Origin: Trachelipus rathkii
Lineage: Eukaryota > Arthropoda > Malacostraca > Isopoda > Trachelipodidae
Length of the DNA: 25,039 nucleotides
NCBI GenBank assembly: GCA_015478945.1
Contig: JABUQX010118647.1
Location: forward strand, 5,001-30,039
Reading direction: 5' to 3'
In this document: positions 1 through 9,984 of the stretch, one piece after another
How positions within the stretch are numbered: position 1 is the stretch's first letter
Layout: the number at the start of each line of letters is the position of its first letter
Program-made: the position numbers and the translations under genes
The notes under the pieces: generated by a model
Database searches by the model: none
The model's input: the letters and a program-made list of their open reading frames with translations, nothing else
What the model was told of the DNA's origin: nothing

Positions 1-440
1 ATAAAAACTTAGAATGATTTTTAATAAAATACATGCATGTTATGTTAGCAGAGCAGAACTTATTTTGTTATTTTATACTTATTACATATAAAGATGATGT
101 AAAGCAGTAAGTCAATAGAACAAACGTGGCATAGCTTGATGTAGAGGGTTGCTAGGGGCTTGCTAATTTTTAATGATTTATTGTTTAAAAAGTAAAATAT
201 ATATGTTTTTAATAAAATTTCATAAAATTTTAGTAAAAGTTATTTTAAAACTTGATAGTTATAAAATTTATAAACAAAAAGTATTAACAGTTAATAATAA
301 ATTCTTTGTTCAAAGATAATGATTGATTTATTATAGAAGTTTTAAGAAACTTTGAAATAATTTTAGTTATATTTGAATGAGTAATATAAATGTACGTGTT
401 TAATTAAAACATAAAATGTTTTAATAAATTATACGTTATA
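1..440. other. AT-rich intergenic DNA, no gene seen
   Basis: Very AT-rich sequence with no credible open frame, RNA gene or repeat array. Short phrases such as TTTTTAATAAAATTTCATAA recur again near 1655-1680, so this may be the edge of the same diverged repeat background. I see nothing functional. Confidence 0.6.
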
Positions 441-445
441 TGTGT

Positions 446-487
<42 letters not shown>

Positions 488-790
488 CTGTGTGCAAGTG
501 TAAGTAAATCTGTGTGTGTAAGTAAATCTGTGTGTGAGTGTAAGTAAATCTGTGTGAGTGTAAGTAAATCTGTGAGTGTAAGTAAATCTGTGTGTGAGTG
601 TAAGTGTAAATGTAAGTGTCTATGGACAAATGTAAGTGTCATAGTGAATGTGTGTATAAGTATCATAGTGAATGTGTAAGTGTGTGTGTGTGACTGTGTG
701 TAAATCTGTGTGTGAGTGTAAGTGTAAATGTAAGTGTCTATGGGTAAATGTAAGTGTCATAGTGAATGTGTGTATAAGTGTCATAGTGAA

Positions 791-850
<60 letters not shown>
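441..850. repeat. (TG)n tracts flanking a TGTGTGAGTGTAAGTAAATC minisatellite
   Basis: Two nearly pure (TG)n tracts lie at about 449-483 and 801-849. Between them are imperfect tandem copies of a roughly 18-20 bp unit (TGTGTGAGTGTAAGTAAATC) and a longer phrase built on GTAAATGTAAGTGTC and ATAGTGAATGTGTGTATAAG that occurs twice. The long unit probably arose from mutated TG repeats. Open frames on either strand here encode only Cys/Val or His/Thr runs and are not genes. Confidence 0.9.
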
Positions 851-854
851 CTAA

Positions 855-980
855 ATAATAATAACAATAGGCATGAAGTAAATAACACTAAGTATAATAA
901 AAATAATAAAAATAAAATAATAAAAATAATAATAAAAATAAATAAAAAGTATTAAAACAAAATAAAAAACATAATGTTAA
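855..980. repeat. AAT/AAAT-rich simple sequence
   Basis: After the second TG tract the sequence becomes runs of AATAATAAAAAT. It is low complexity with no other content. Confidence 0.7.
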
Positions 981-985
981 TAAAT

Positions 986-1665
986 ATATGAGTTAAAGCA
1001 GTAAAGCAGAAAGTTAAAACAGTAAAGCAGAAAGTTAAAGCAGTAAAGCAGAAAGTTAAAGCAGTAAAGCAGAAAGTTAAAGCAGTAAAACATGAGTTAA
1101 AGCAGTAAAGCAGTAAAACAAAAGCATACTAATCCCCCCCTTGGTGTTAGGTCACACCTCTATTGATTTACTGATTTACTGATTTAAGGTATGTAATGTT
1201 AATGAATATGTGAGTTAAAGCAGTAAAACATATGAGTTAAAGCAGTAAAACATGAGTTAAAGCAGTAAAACATGAGTTAAAGCAGTAAAGCAGTAAACAA
1301 AAGCATACCAATCCCTAGGTGTTAGGTAACACCTCTATTGATTTACTGATTTACTGCTTTAAGGTATGTAATGTTAATAAATATGTGAGTTAAAGCAGTA
1401 AAACATATAAGTTAAAACAGTAAAACTTGAGTTAAAGCAGTAAAACAGAAAGTTAAAGCAGTAAAACAGAAAGTTAAAGCAGTAAAGCAGAAAGTTAAAG
1501 CAGTAAAACATGAGTTAAAGCAGTAAAGCAGAAAGTTAAAGCAGTAAAACATGAGTTAAAGCAGTAAAGCAGTAAAACAAAAGCATACTAATCCCCTCTT
1601 GGCGTTAGGTTACACCTTTATTGATTTACTGATTTACTGCTTTAAGGTATGTAATGTTAATGTTT
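986..1665. repeat. Three tandem super-units: minisatellite plus small palindromic element
   Basis: A unit of about 20 bp (AGTTAAAGCAGTAAAGCAGA and the variant ending AAACATG) is tandemly repeated. Each run ends in the same non-repeated block of about 75-90 bp, which starts AACAAAAGCATAC, passes through CTTGGTGTTAGGT and closes with GATTTACTGATTTACTGC and TTTAAGGTATGTAATG. That closing phrase is the reverse complement of the minisatellite word TTAAAGCAGTAAA. Each super-unit is therefore an inverted repeat with a short unique centre. The blocks occur three times, near 1120-1210, 1295-1385 and 1575-1665. The centre itself forms a small hairpin, perfect in copy 2 (GGTGTTA/TAACACC). It looks like a short MITE-like element whose left arm has expanded into a minisatellite. 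Confidence 0.8.
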
Positions 1666-1854
1666 TTAATAAAATTTCGTAACAATTGTAGTAAAAACAA
1701 AATGTTTATTTATCAGACACTCTGGTTTTTCTTACATTATAATTTTTAAAAATTTATAAATTAAAAAGTATTAAGTAAAAATAATGTTAATAAATATATG
1801 TGTTAAATAATAGGTCTGTAATGAGTTACAGTTTTAGGTTCGCGAAAATGTTTT

Positions 1855-1975
1855 TAATAAAAAATGTTTAAGTATGAAATAAAAATGAATGACTCATAGT
1901 ATATTTGAAAAGAAATTTTTTGAAATGTTTAAGTATTTGAAATAAAAATGAATGACTTATAGTATATATATTTTT
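1855..1975. repeat. Tandem duplication of about 60 bp
   Basis: The phrase GTTTAAGTAT, then GAAATAAAAATGAATGACT, then ATAGTATAT occurs twice in direct order, starting near 1866 and 1927, with small differences. It is non-coding. Confidence 0.75.
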
Positions 1976-2052
1976 CATTCGCGAGGTCGCACCTGCGGGA
2001 GCGGGGCCCTCCATCCTTTGTGGGGAGGGGTTTTGCGGCCTGTTGGGCAGCT
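1976..2052. other. Small GC-rich island
   Basis: About 75 bp of GC-rich DNA (TTCGCGAGGTCGCACC through GCGGCCTGTTGGGCAG) lies abruptly in AT-rich surroundings. It contains no open frame of note. It may be a remnant of a GC-rich element core like those near 12.9, 16.8 and 18.4 kb, although I see no direct alignment to them. Confidence 0.5.
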
Positions 2053-2067
2053 TATGATCCAGAGGTA

Positions 2068-2175
2068 GACAAAAGATGAGTCATCAAATATGAATCATCA
2101 ATATAGGTGGTATCAAAGATGACTTCATCAGAGATGAGTCATCAAAGATGAGGCAACAAATTGAGCTTCGAGTGT
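2068..2175. repeat. Degenerate GATGAGTCATCAAA tandem repeat
   Basis: The phrase GATGAGTCATCAAA and variants (GATGACTTCATCA, GATGAGGCAACAAA) repeat at irregular 14-20 bp spacing. Each carries the small palindrome TGAGTCA or TGACTTCA. It is non-coding low-complexity sequence. Confidence 0.6.
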
Positions 2176-2424
2176 GTGAAGTGTAAGTGTACCTGTGCGT
2201 GTGAGTGTAAGTGTATATAGGCTAGTGTAAGTGTCATTATAGCGAGTAAAAGTGCTTATGTTGTGAAAAAGATCAAATTCTCATAGTAGGAAGCATTTAG
2301 CAACTTTGTAATATGGGTACCAATGATTCCCTCATACCTTATGTTACCTAGGGGTATTAATTCATGTTAGGGCTTGCCCAGCCCTGGGGGTGAGTGCTGC
2401 AGTGTACTTGAAAGTGGCACTATG

Positions 2425-2545
2425 TGGCAACTCACTGGCACCATAGCACCCACTTGGCACTCATTGGCACTCACTTGGCACTCATTGGCACTCACTTGGC
2501 ACTCATTGGCACTCACCTGGCACTCACCTGGCACTCATCTAATAC
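2425..2545. repeat. Minisatellite of TTGGCACTCA units
   Basis: Alternating CACTTGGCACTCATTGG words give about ten tandem copies of a TTGGCACTCA-type 10-mer that degrades at both ends. A short plus-strand frame through it (2374-2562) encodes a repetitive TWHSLAL peptide and is an artefact of the repeat. Confidence 0.85.
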
Positions 2546-2605
2546 TCATAGAACATCACTAGATACTTTTTAAGGGTGATTGGGAACCATCAAAGCCATC
2601 AGGTT

Positions 2606-3255
2606 AACGTGGGTCAAAATTGACCCATGGTACATGACAGGGACAAGGCTGAAATATCATGGTCAAACAAGGTTAAGACATCAAAAAAGGGCTAAGCCCC
2701 TTAAAGTAAGGACAAAAATTACCGTGGGTCAAATTTGACCCATGGTATATGGCAAGGTTAAAGCCGAAATATCATGGTCAAACAAGGTAAAGACATCAAA
2801 ATAGGGCTAAGCCCCTAAAGGAAGATCAAAAATTACCGTGGGTACTGACCCATGGAATACCAAAGGGTAGCCTAAATTACCGTGGTCAAAATTGACCCAT
2901 GGAAGACCAAAGGGTAACCAAAAATTACCGTGGGTAAAAATGACCCACGGAAGATCAAAGGGTATCCAAAAATTCCGTGGGCAAAATTGACCCATGGTCG
3001 AAAAAATTAGATACAAAATAGGACACATGTACAACGGTGTTGCTAACGCAAGTCCAGCTGAGGTAATCTTCTTCGAAGTGTTGCTAAAAATTAGCTGCCA
3101 AAAAATTAGGGTTGCCAAAAAATCTTAGGGTTCCCAAAAATTAGGGCTGCCAAAAATTAGGGGTTGCCAAAAAAATTAGGTTCTCAAAAAATTAGGGTTC
3201 TCAAAAATTAGGGTTGCTGAAAATACCGTGGGCCAAAAATGACCCATGGAATATG
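2606..3255. repeat. Minisatellite with a GGGTCAAAATTGACCC palindrome in each unit
   Basis: Seven units centre on an almost perfect palindrome, CGTGGGTCAAAATTGACCC followed by ATGG. They start near 2610, 2723, 2837, 2880, 2928, 2975 and 3226. The first two are about 114 bp apart and share a long tail (ATATCATGGTCAAACAAGG, then GGGCTAAGCCCC). The later ones are 43-48 bp apart. Flanking text such as AAAAATTACCGTGG is shared by most. The minus-strand frame at 2807-3118 (repeated GYPLVFHGS-like words) is generated by the array and is not a gene. Confidence 0.85.
3085..3222. repeat. GCCAAAAAATTAGGGTT tandem repeat
   Basis: About eight imperfect copies of a 15-18 bp word (GCCAAAAAATTAGGGTT or TCTCAAAAATTAGGGTT) lie in tandem between palindromic minisatellite units. 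It is non-coding. Confidence 0.8.
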
Positions 3256-3257
3256 GA

Positions 3258-3478
3258 AGGGTTGGTCGAAAAAAAGGTAAAGTCCCAAAAAGGTAAAGGC
3301 CCAAAAAGGTAAAGTGTCCCAAAAGGTAAAGGCCCAAAAAGGTCAAGGTCAAAAATTTGGGCTCAAAAAGGTCAAGCCCAAAAAGGTCAAGGTCAAAAGG
3401 TCAAGGCCCAAAAGGTCAAGGCCAAAAAGGTCAAGCCCAAAAAGGCAAAAGGTAAAAATTGGGCTCAAAAAAGCCTCA
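3258..3478. repeat. AAAAAGGTCAAGGCCC tandem repeat
   Basis: Imperfect copies of AAAAAGGTCAAGGCCC and AAAAAGGTAAAGTCCC occur at about 12-17 bp spacing. The Lys-rich 63-residue plus-strand frame at 3314-3505 (repeated KRSRP words) is a by-product of this array and I do not call it a gene. Confidence 0.85.
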
Positions 3479-3479
3479 G

Positions 3480-3829
3480 GTAGGTGGCCGCTGTGGTCAA
3501 AATGACCAACACTAGCAATATCCCTCCCCTACCTAGCTTGGGCGAAAGCTCGCACGAATCTAATTTTAAATAATAAATAAAAAAATACATAAATAAATAA
3601 ATTATAATTGAAAGAGTAATTTTAATATGTCGTTTTAGCATATAGTTAGTTTAATAAGTTTCAAATAATAAAATCAGTGTTTTTAACTTTCAAGTTTTCA
3701 ACTATGCACACTCCCTAGTCCCGTGCATATACTTTATATTACGCCAAGGGCCCAACACACAATCTGTTAGCTAGCAAGGAAGAGTTAAAGAGTTGTACAG
3801 TTGGTGCTGGGTTGGTTGCTGCATGATAT
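3480..3829. other. Spacer, no gene seen
   Basis: This is a short mixed-composition stretch followed by AT-rich sequence. I see no repeat array, open frame or RNA gene. Confidence 0.5.
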
Positions 3830-5066
3830 TATTATATATATATTAGCATATATTATTATTATTATATATTATATATTATTATGCTATTATTGTTGCTGTT
3901 ATAATATATAATATTATTGGTTGGTTATTATTATTGCTACATGCATATGCATATACTATATATACATATTTAGAGCATATTATTGAAAGATATATTATGA
4001 TGATATATTATTGCTATTATATATATATATATAATATATATACATATTATATATATATATATTTTATGTTATACATATATATTATATTATTATTATTACA
4101 TATATTATTATTATTATAAAGAGTTATATATTGGTTATTATTATTATTATATTGTCATTATTATTACAGAGCATATTGGCTATATAGTACGTTACATATT
4201 ATGTTGTTGGTTATTGAAGAGCAAAGAAAGTAAAGATATATATGCTATTGGTTGAGTTACATATGTATAAACATATTTATTATTAGAAGCATACATTATT
4301 ACTTATATATTATTATTGGGCTATTATTACTATTATTATTGTTACTATTACTATTATATTATTGTTGGTTATTATTATATATATATATAGATATATATTG
4401 GCTATTGGTTGCTGTATTGTTGCTATACATATTGGTTATTACATATATTATATTACTACTACTATATTGTTATTACTGGCCACCATTGGGTATAGTTATA
4501 TACAGGCATATATATAAAGGCAGTTGGGTTAAGGCATATGCTGCTGGTTAAGCATAGCATGGTTGCTGGTTGCTATATATATATATATATTAATATATAT
4601 ATATATGGTTGGTTAGTTATGGCAGGTGGCAGCAAAGTTCTCAGGTTGGTTATATATATATATATATATGATTCATCCCCTTTACGATGACATTTTATAT
4701 AAGACTTTTTCCGTCATTTATTGAGCGTCTTGTTAAGCTGCAAGAAAAATCTTCCAGAAACCTTAAGGAAAATCATAGATAAATCTACGAAGGAGACTGT
4801 TGAAAGAAAATTGTGATGTTTCCGCAGTATTTACTATTAACTATTACCCGTATTTACGGTAATCTTCCTTTAATAATATGTAAAGAGGATTATTACGGAT
4901 ATATATATATGTTGCTATATATATTATATACATATAAGTATATATATAAAGCAGTAAGAGTTGGTGCTATATATGGTTAAGGTTAAGGTTGGCTATATAG
5001 CGTTATATATAGCATGGAGTTGGCGCAGCGGCGTTAAGTTAAGGCATATATATATATAGCAAGAGG
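3830..5066. repeat. TA/TTA-rich cryptic simple sequence
   Basis: (TA)n and (TTA)n tracts are interleaved with a small recurring vocabulary: GGTTGGTTATTA, AGCATA, GGTTAAGGTTAAGG, AAGGCATATA, GTTGGTGCT. The same vocabulary reappears inside several transposable elements further on (5440-5640, 6470-6640, 8640-8720, 8936-9125, 9230-9980, 10210-10350). Leu/Tyr/Ile-rich frames here (3934-4119, 4252-4551) come from the repeats. Confidence 0.8.
4668..4895. other. Unique-sequence island inside the TA-rich block
   Basis: About 220 bp of normal-complexity sequence interrupts the TA arrays. It contains a small inverted repeat, ATTACC with CGTATTTAC and GGTAAT. There is no usable open frame. It may be a remnant of an older element broken up by simple-sequence growth. 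Confidence 0.45.
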
Positions 5067-5259
5067 GTGCTGGAGTTTATCTCTCATCGCTTCCTCCATT
5101 CTCACGGGTTTCGGTTGAATTTTTTTTGAAGTCTCATTAAGCCCGTTACTAAGTTAAAACTTAAATATACAGGCACCAGCTTCTTTCAGCTTTCTTTTCA
5201 GAGGTCACCCTTTTCTCTACCTCTTACAGCTACTGAGGCTAATGAACTTGCAATTTAAA

Positions 5260-5573
5260 GGCGTTTTAGATTTGGCAAGTTTTTCTTTAAAATCGTAGGG
5301 CGTTCTTAAGCTTCATTTTCGATGAAAAATCAAATGAACATTCTTCAGTTTTGAGGTTTGTTTACATTTTACAGCACAGACCTAAGCCTATAAAGGCTAT
5401 TTTTTAAAGTTGTAATTTATCACTTATTTATATATATATATTGTTATATATGTTATAGCAAAGAAAACATATATTTATACATATATATACATATATACAT
5501 GGTTAAGTTAAGAAGAGAAGCAGCAGTAGCAGCAAAGAGCAGCAGCATATATATATTATATATATTATTATAT

Positions 5574-5616
<43 letters not shown>

Positions 5617-6003
5617 AGTATATATATATATATAGTCTTTTAATAACTTCAAAAAAAAAAAAAAAAACAGAAATAAAATTCCCGAATTTCCCGTAATCCT
5701 TTATATTATATTTCACCAGTCTTTTAGGAAATAACATAATTAATATATTTCGAAGATAAAATAGTGGTTCGAAAACTTAAAAACTTTAAAAAAAACATTT
5801 TTTTTACGATTTCATGTGAAGTCACAAACTCGAGAATAAAAACTCAAGAACGTTAAGAACGAAAAATAACAACCTTGCGGATGAAAGAAAAATTCCCGAT
5901 TTCGCTAGGAAATTTTCTTCCGTTTGAAAGAATATTGACAAATCAAATGGGAAAGTGAAGAACTTCTTCCGTTTAGAAGCATTCTTGCCAAATCAAAAAC
6001 GCC
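5260..6003. mobile_element. 744 bp MITE inside the 3' LTR, TSD TTAAA
   Basis: The ends are inverted: GGCGTTTTAGATTTGGCAAG at the left and its near-exact complement ending AAAACGCC at the right. TTAAA flanks both sides (5255-5259 and 6004-6008). The other LTR has no insert at the matching place, and deleting the element plus one TTAAA restores its spacing exactly. The interior has no transposase. It contains a (TA)n array (about 5540-5635) and, at the right end, a direct duplication of the subterminal phrase CTTCCGTTT...TTG(A/C)CAAATCAAA. A TTAA target with a spare A would also fit a piggyBac-type element. I cannot assign the superfamily. Confidence 0.88.
5440..5640. repeat. (TA)n and AGCAGC-rich simple sequence inside the MITE
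   Basis: TA tracts (pure from about 5575) surround a short AGCAGCAGTAGCAGCAAAG word. The composition matches the cryptic vocabulary seen at 3830-5066. It is absent from the rest of the MITE, so it is probably a secondary expansion. Confidence 0.75.
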
Positions 6004-6469
6004 TTAAATCGTTACAACTCTTTCATAGTTATTTCTTTAAAGGGAGAGTGAAACGACTTGATATTTTTTGGTTATTTATTTACATTCGGATTATATTCAA
6101 GATCTTTGTTGCATTGTCTACGAGCCTAAGAAAATTTTTACAACAAAAGGTTTTACACAAGCGTCTTGTTTCAATCAAGATCTGGGGAAGAAGTCTACAA
6201 AAATACACTTCAAAAAGAGCGTCCAGACCCAAAAATCATGGAAGGTCAGGTAATATATGTGCTTATAAATTGAACCAAAATACATTTATTTAAATAAATA
6301 GCATATAAAATATGATGTAAAATAATATATTAGAAGAAATACATTATTTAGTAACATATTATAATGAGAAACATATCTAAGAAAGGTTAAGCAAATATAT
6401 TCTATATTCCAAAAATAAAATCGATAAAAATGACATTCTTACAATTTTTTTAAACGTAATTAACATAGC

Positions 6470-6655
6470 ATAAGAAGGTATATGATACAGCAGGAGCAGT
6501 TGTTACATATTGGCATGTTGGAGGCATCAGCAAAGAATACATATGCAGATCTATGTTTATGTAGATAGATATATGGAGATGTCTATGTTTATGTAGATAG
6601 ATACAATTGGTTTGCCTCTGCAAATTTATATATATATATATATATATATTTATTA
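6470..6655. repeat. Simple-sequence insert in the 3' LTR
   Basis: This stretch has no counterpart in the 5' LTR. It holds GCAGGAGCAGTTGTTACATA-type words, two copies of TCTATGTTTATGTAGATAG (near 6550 and 6580) and a (TA)n tract at about 6628-6650. It was gained after the two LTRs diverged. Confidence 0.65.
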
Positions 6656-6688
6656 AACTTAATTATATCAATCATTATATATACACAA

Positions 6689-7318
6689 TTATTTCAATTC
6701 CTTGGAAGGTCTAATGATTCTATTCTTCAAGAGAGTGCCGAATTCTGCTTTTGTCTCTTTGAGTTTATCTTCGGGAAGACGGCGAGGTCTTGAAAACACT
6801 GGAGGAGAATCACCAGTTTCTATGTAGTGAACAGGTCCTTTTTGATTAAATTTGATGTTGGTTAAATCGATCGATAACGTTAGCAAGGGAAACTCCTGAA
6901 ACAAAGATGAGATATTCGATGCTAGCATTGATTTTAATGAAGGAACTTCCTCGGAAGAGACTTGAAGAGGTGCTAGAAGACAAGTATTTGTGTCTTGTAG
7001 AGTTTTCATCCCAAAATTGATAATTAAGTTGTAATGGTGTAAAGAAATCCATACCTAAGATTTGCATTGCGATATCAGCTACTATGAAAGTATAATTAAA
7101 TTCTCTACGAAGCTTTTTAACATTTATACAAGTCGCTATTTCACTATTACACCTGATTGACGAACCATTGACTGCGTAATAATTGACATTAGTTGCAAAT
7201 ACGAACATCTTGGTTACTATTGAAGGAGGTAGGTTTGAAACTGAAGCGCCGGTGTCCAAGAAAAAGAGTGTGTCTGCCCCAAATACTGTGACATAGGTAG
7301 TAAGTTGCAAACTGATTA
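6689..7318 (-). pseudogene. pol fragment: retropepsin and start of reverse transcriptase
   Basis: Two overlapping minus-strand frames together give one pol segment. The upstream frame (7310 down to about 7010) is an aspartic protease: DTGA catalytic motif in FFLDTGASVSNLPP at residues 19-22, a flap-like AVNGSSIRC near residue 46, and the second hydrophobic motif ILGMDFF near residue 84. Such proteases mature the Gag-Pol polyprotein. A one-base frameshift near 7010 moves the sequence to the next frame (7009 to 6689). That frame contains the linker typical of gypsy pol before the RT palm: a PVFSRPRRLPEDKLKETKAE segment followed by IIRPS. The segment then stops (TAA at 6691-6689) against the 3' LTR. 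Fingers, palm with YxDD, RNase H and integrase are absent. It is a non-functional relic. The protease call is strong and the RT-edge call is good. Confidence 0.88.
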
Positions 7319-7338
7319 TGGCGCAGCCAGGGTTGTGG

Positions 7339-7512
7339 AATCGGAGTCGGAGTCGGAGTCGGAGTCGGAGTCGGAGTCGGAGTCGGAGTCAGTAATTTTG
7401 AAGAGAGTGGAGTGAGAGCCGGAGTCTGTAATTTTAAAGATTGTGGAGTTGGAGTCGGAGTCGGTAACTTTCAAGATAGTAGAGTTGGAGTCAGAAAATT
7501 TTGAACTTCCAA
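7339..7512. repeat. (GGAGTC)n hexamer array at the left hAT end
   Basis: GGAGTC is repeated about eight times in perfect tandem just inside the left terminal repeat. It is then spaced out in longer units that share (G/T)TAATTTT(C/G)AAGA and GGAGTTGGAGTC. The same longer unit lies inside the right end (10818-10930). The Ser/Asp-rich minus-strand frame at 7316-7543 is only a translation of the hexamer. Confidence 0.9.
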
Positions 7513-7699
7513 ATTTGTGAATTTGACTCTGAGTATCTTTCAATCACTATGCCTGTTGACTTTGCACTTCCATAATAGCACAAAAATGCAATTGCAAATT
7601 GCAAAGTTTTTTAACCTGTTCCTTATGTTTCAATTTGGATTATATTCTAATAAATTCAACCTTCAACCTTATACAATCTATCTTTAAGATTCTAAAGAA

Positions 7700-8337
7700 A
7701 TAAAAGACTCCATAGTACGAAGAGAAATTTCTCTCATTGACAATGATATTCTACTAGCTGTTGTTTATGTTGATCCTATCTACAGGGTAAGCTTAGCTGA
7801 AGATCAGCAACAAAAAGCTAAATCTGCACTTTGCAAAGTGTCCATTCGTATTAAAGGGTTGGAAGAAGTTCAAGAAGAAAAGGATAAATCTTGATATATT
7901 GTAAGCGATGAAATTACAGCTAGCCCCATTATTACCTTCTCAAGTCATTCTTCAGAAAGCTCAGAAGATGAGTTTGAAAAGCTTCTAGATATTAAAGAAC
8001 TTAGTCGAAAGCGTCGACAGAGTTCAAGAAAAAGGTCAAGGTCCTTTCGATTCTTTTTACACAATATTCCATAACTTTAAACAAAATTTCTTTGCTTCAC
8101 TGAAAGAAGTTGAAAAACTTATATAATTTCAAAACTTAAATTAGAAGAGGTCATCGAAAAGAATCTAGACTTTGTAAAAGAAGCTGCAATTGCTGTTACT
8201 GCTCTACCTCTAACGCAAGTTAGCTTTTTTCGTTTCGCACTTTATAGAACTCAACTTGGAGGAAAATCATGAGAACTCTGGCAGATGATATACTATTTTT
8301 AAGAAGTAATTCATTCAATGTGATGATACTAGATTAG
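7700..8337 (+). pseudogene. hAT transposase, C-terminal fragment, decayed
   Basis: Plus-strand translation shows hAT landmarks in the right order. LAVVYVDPIYR (about 7750-7785) is the 'DPR(Y/F)' block that follows the catalytic core, with SLAEDQQQKAKSAL after it. Near 8175-8260, AVTALPLTQVSFFRFAL matches the dimerisation-domain 'LP.TQVS.ERLFS' block. LADDILFLRSNSFNV at 8278-8322 is the typical C-terminal tail before a TAG at 8335-8337. In-frame stops occur at 7892-7894, 8072-8074 and 8270-8272, and at least two frameshifts are needed. The BED finger and the catalytic DDE core are not visible. hAT transposases excise and reinsert elements with CAGGG-type ends and 8 bp target duplications, as this element has. 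It is non-functional. Confidence 0.82.
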
Positions 8338-8360
8338 GGTCATGTAACATAGTAATGTAG

Positions 8361-8720
<360 letters not shown>

Positions 8721-8747
8721 GTTATATATATTATTCATTTTGTTTTT

Positions 8748-8913
8748 AACAAATGAACCGATTCGAACAGTTTTCACTTGAGTTTCTATTATTATACCTT
8801 TTACGAATTTTACATAAAAATAACCCAACCTAACCCAACATATAATGGAAAAAGCAAACTAATTAAAAATTTCCAGCTCCTCCATTTAAAAGTGTTTCAA
8901 TCCGTTCATTTGG
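8748..8913. mobile_element. Small MITE-like inverted-repeat element
   Basis: The left arm AACAAATGAACCGATTCGAA is matched, inverted, by the right arm ending near 8913, which on the minus strand begins ACCAAATGAACGGATTGAAA. The two arms agree at most of about 25 positions. The interior of about 110 bp is unique apart from a CCCAACCTAACCCAAC word. I see no certain target duplication, because both flanks are simple sequence. It lies within the hAT element at 7328-10943 and is therefore younger. Confidence 0.6.
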
Positions 8914-8935
8914 TAAAAATAAATAAATAAAAACC

Positions 8936-9125
8936 CATATATATACAGCAGCAAAGCAGCGCAGTTGTTGCTGTTGCTGCTGGGCAAGGCTGCTGTTGTT
9001 GCAGCAAAGGCGTTATGGTTAAGGCGTAAGGCTGGCTAAGGCTGGCTGTGTATAGCATACAGCAAGGCTGGCAGCGGGCGCGCATATGCGCTGGCTGGCT
9101 GGCTGCTGCTGGCTGCTGCTGCTGC
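8936..9125. repeat. GCTG/GCAGC-rich cryptic simple sequence
   Basis: Recurring words GCAGCAAAGCAGC, GTTGCTGTTGCTGCTG, GGTTAAGGCGTAAGGCTGG and GCTGGCTGGCTG make up the block. It is unusually GC-rich for the window. It belongs with the vocabulary seen at 3830-5066. Peptides encoded here are low complexity and not genes. Confidence 0.75.
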
Positions 9126-9339
9126 GATGGACCGGATACCGCACCCCGACTGTTTGCGGATGCGGACGCGGATCTTAAAATAGAAGATGAGGATGCGTAT
9201 GTTTACCTTTGAAGCTTCCGAATTAAAATATATATACATACATATTGTTAAAAGCGAGCAAGTTAGCGCTGTTGCTGGTTATTGCTGCTGTTGGTTGTTG
9301 GTTAGCATATACGTTATACATATATATAGTTATTATTAT

Positions 9340-9373
<34 letters not shown>

Positions 9374-9933
9374 GCATATATATATATATTAAAGCATACA
9401 ACAAGGTGCCATGGGAGGGTATTAGCGCGCGTTATTGCTACTTTTATATGTTATATATATCATATTACATATATATATTGGTTATTACATACATATAGCA
9501 GAAGAGTTGGTGCTGTTAATGTTATTATTATATATATATTATTATATTATTGGTTATTGGTTATTGTTATTTTTAATTATTAGTTATATATATTATTATT
9601 GGCTGGTTGGCTATTAAGGCATACATACATGGTCAAGCATTTAACAATCACGACATCACGATCATATGCCATACAAGGCTGGCTGCTACATTACGCTGTT
9701 GCTGAGCATATGAAGATAAGAATAGCTATGCTATTATTAGCATACTGTTATATTACATATATATATTATATTATTATTGCTATTACATATATATATATAT
9801 ATATACATATATATATTATTATTATACATAAATATTATATAGTAATAGAGTAGCATATATAGTATATAGCTACAGCATTTAGCAGCAGCAAGGCAGCATA
9901 TGTTGGCATATATATATAAGGTTGTTGTTGTTA

Positions 9934-9984
<51 letters not shown>

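Larger units (their letters stand above)
5068..6702 (-). repeat. 3' LTR of the gypsy element, carrying a MITE and simple sequence
   Basis: Matched in direct order to 11734-12480. Shared landmarks include CACGGGTTTCGGTTGA, GGGAGAGTGAAACGACTT, CTACGAGCCTAAGAAAATTT, CTGGGGAAG and AACTTAATTATATC. Over the clearest 180 bp (about 6045-6225 against 11960-12145) roughly nine bases in ten agree by eye. After subtracting the MITE and its duplicated site (749 bp) and about 150 bp of TA-rich insert at 6470-6640, the remaining length matches the other LTR (about 735 bp). The plus-strand frames at 5955-6293 and 6068-6253 lie across the MITE/LTR junction or inside the LTR and are not genes. Confidence 0.8.

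Noticed and set aside
429..955. Short open frames rich in Thr/His or Cys/Val on both strands
   Set aside because: They are translations of (TG)n and its derivatives.
986..1665. Regular repeats separated by short blocks, superficially like a CRISPR array
   Set aside because: The repeats are contiguous tandem copies without unique spacers, they lie in eukaryotic DNA, and the interruptions are themselves identical blocks.
3934..4551. Hydrophobic Leu/Ile/Tyr frames that look like membrane proteins
   Set aside because: They arise from TTA, TAT and ATA repeats. Similar frames appear wherever such arrays occur.
4976..4995. GGTTAAGGTTAAGG and, at 8827-8845, CCCAACCTAACCC as telomere-like repeats
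   Set aside because: Only two or three imperfect units are present. This is too short and too degenerate for interstitial telomere sequence.
5955..6293. 112-codon plus-strand frame
   Set aside because: It starts inside a MITE and ends in an LTR of the opposite orientation. The same LTR sequence at 11.9-12.2 kb does not keep the frame open.
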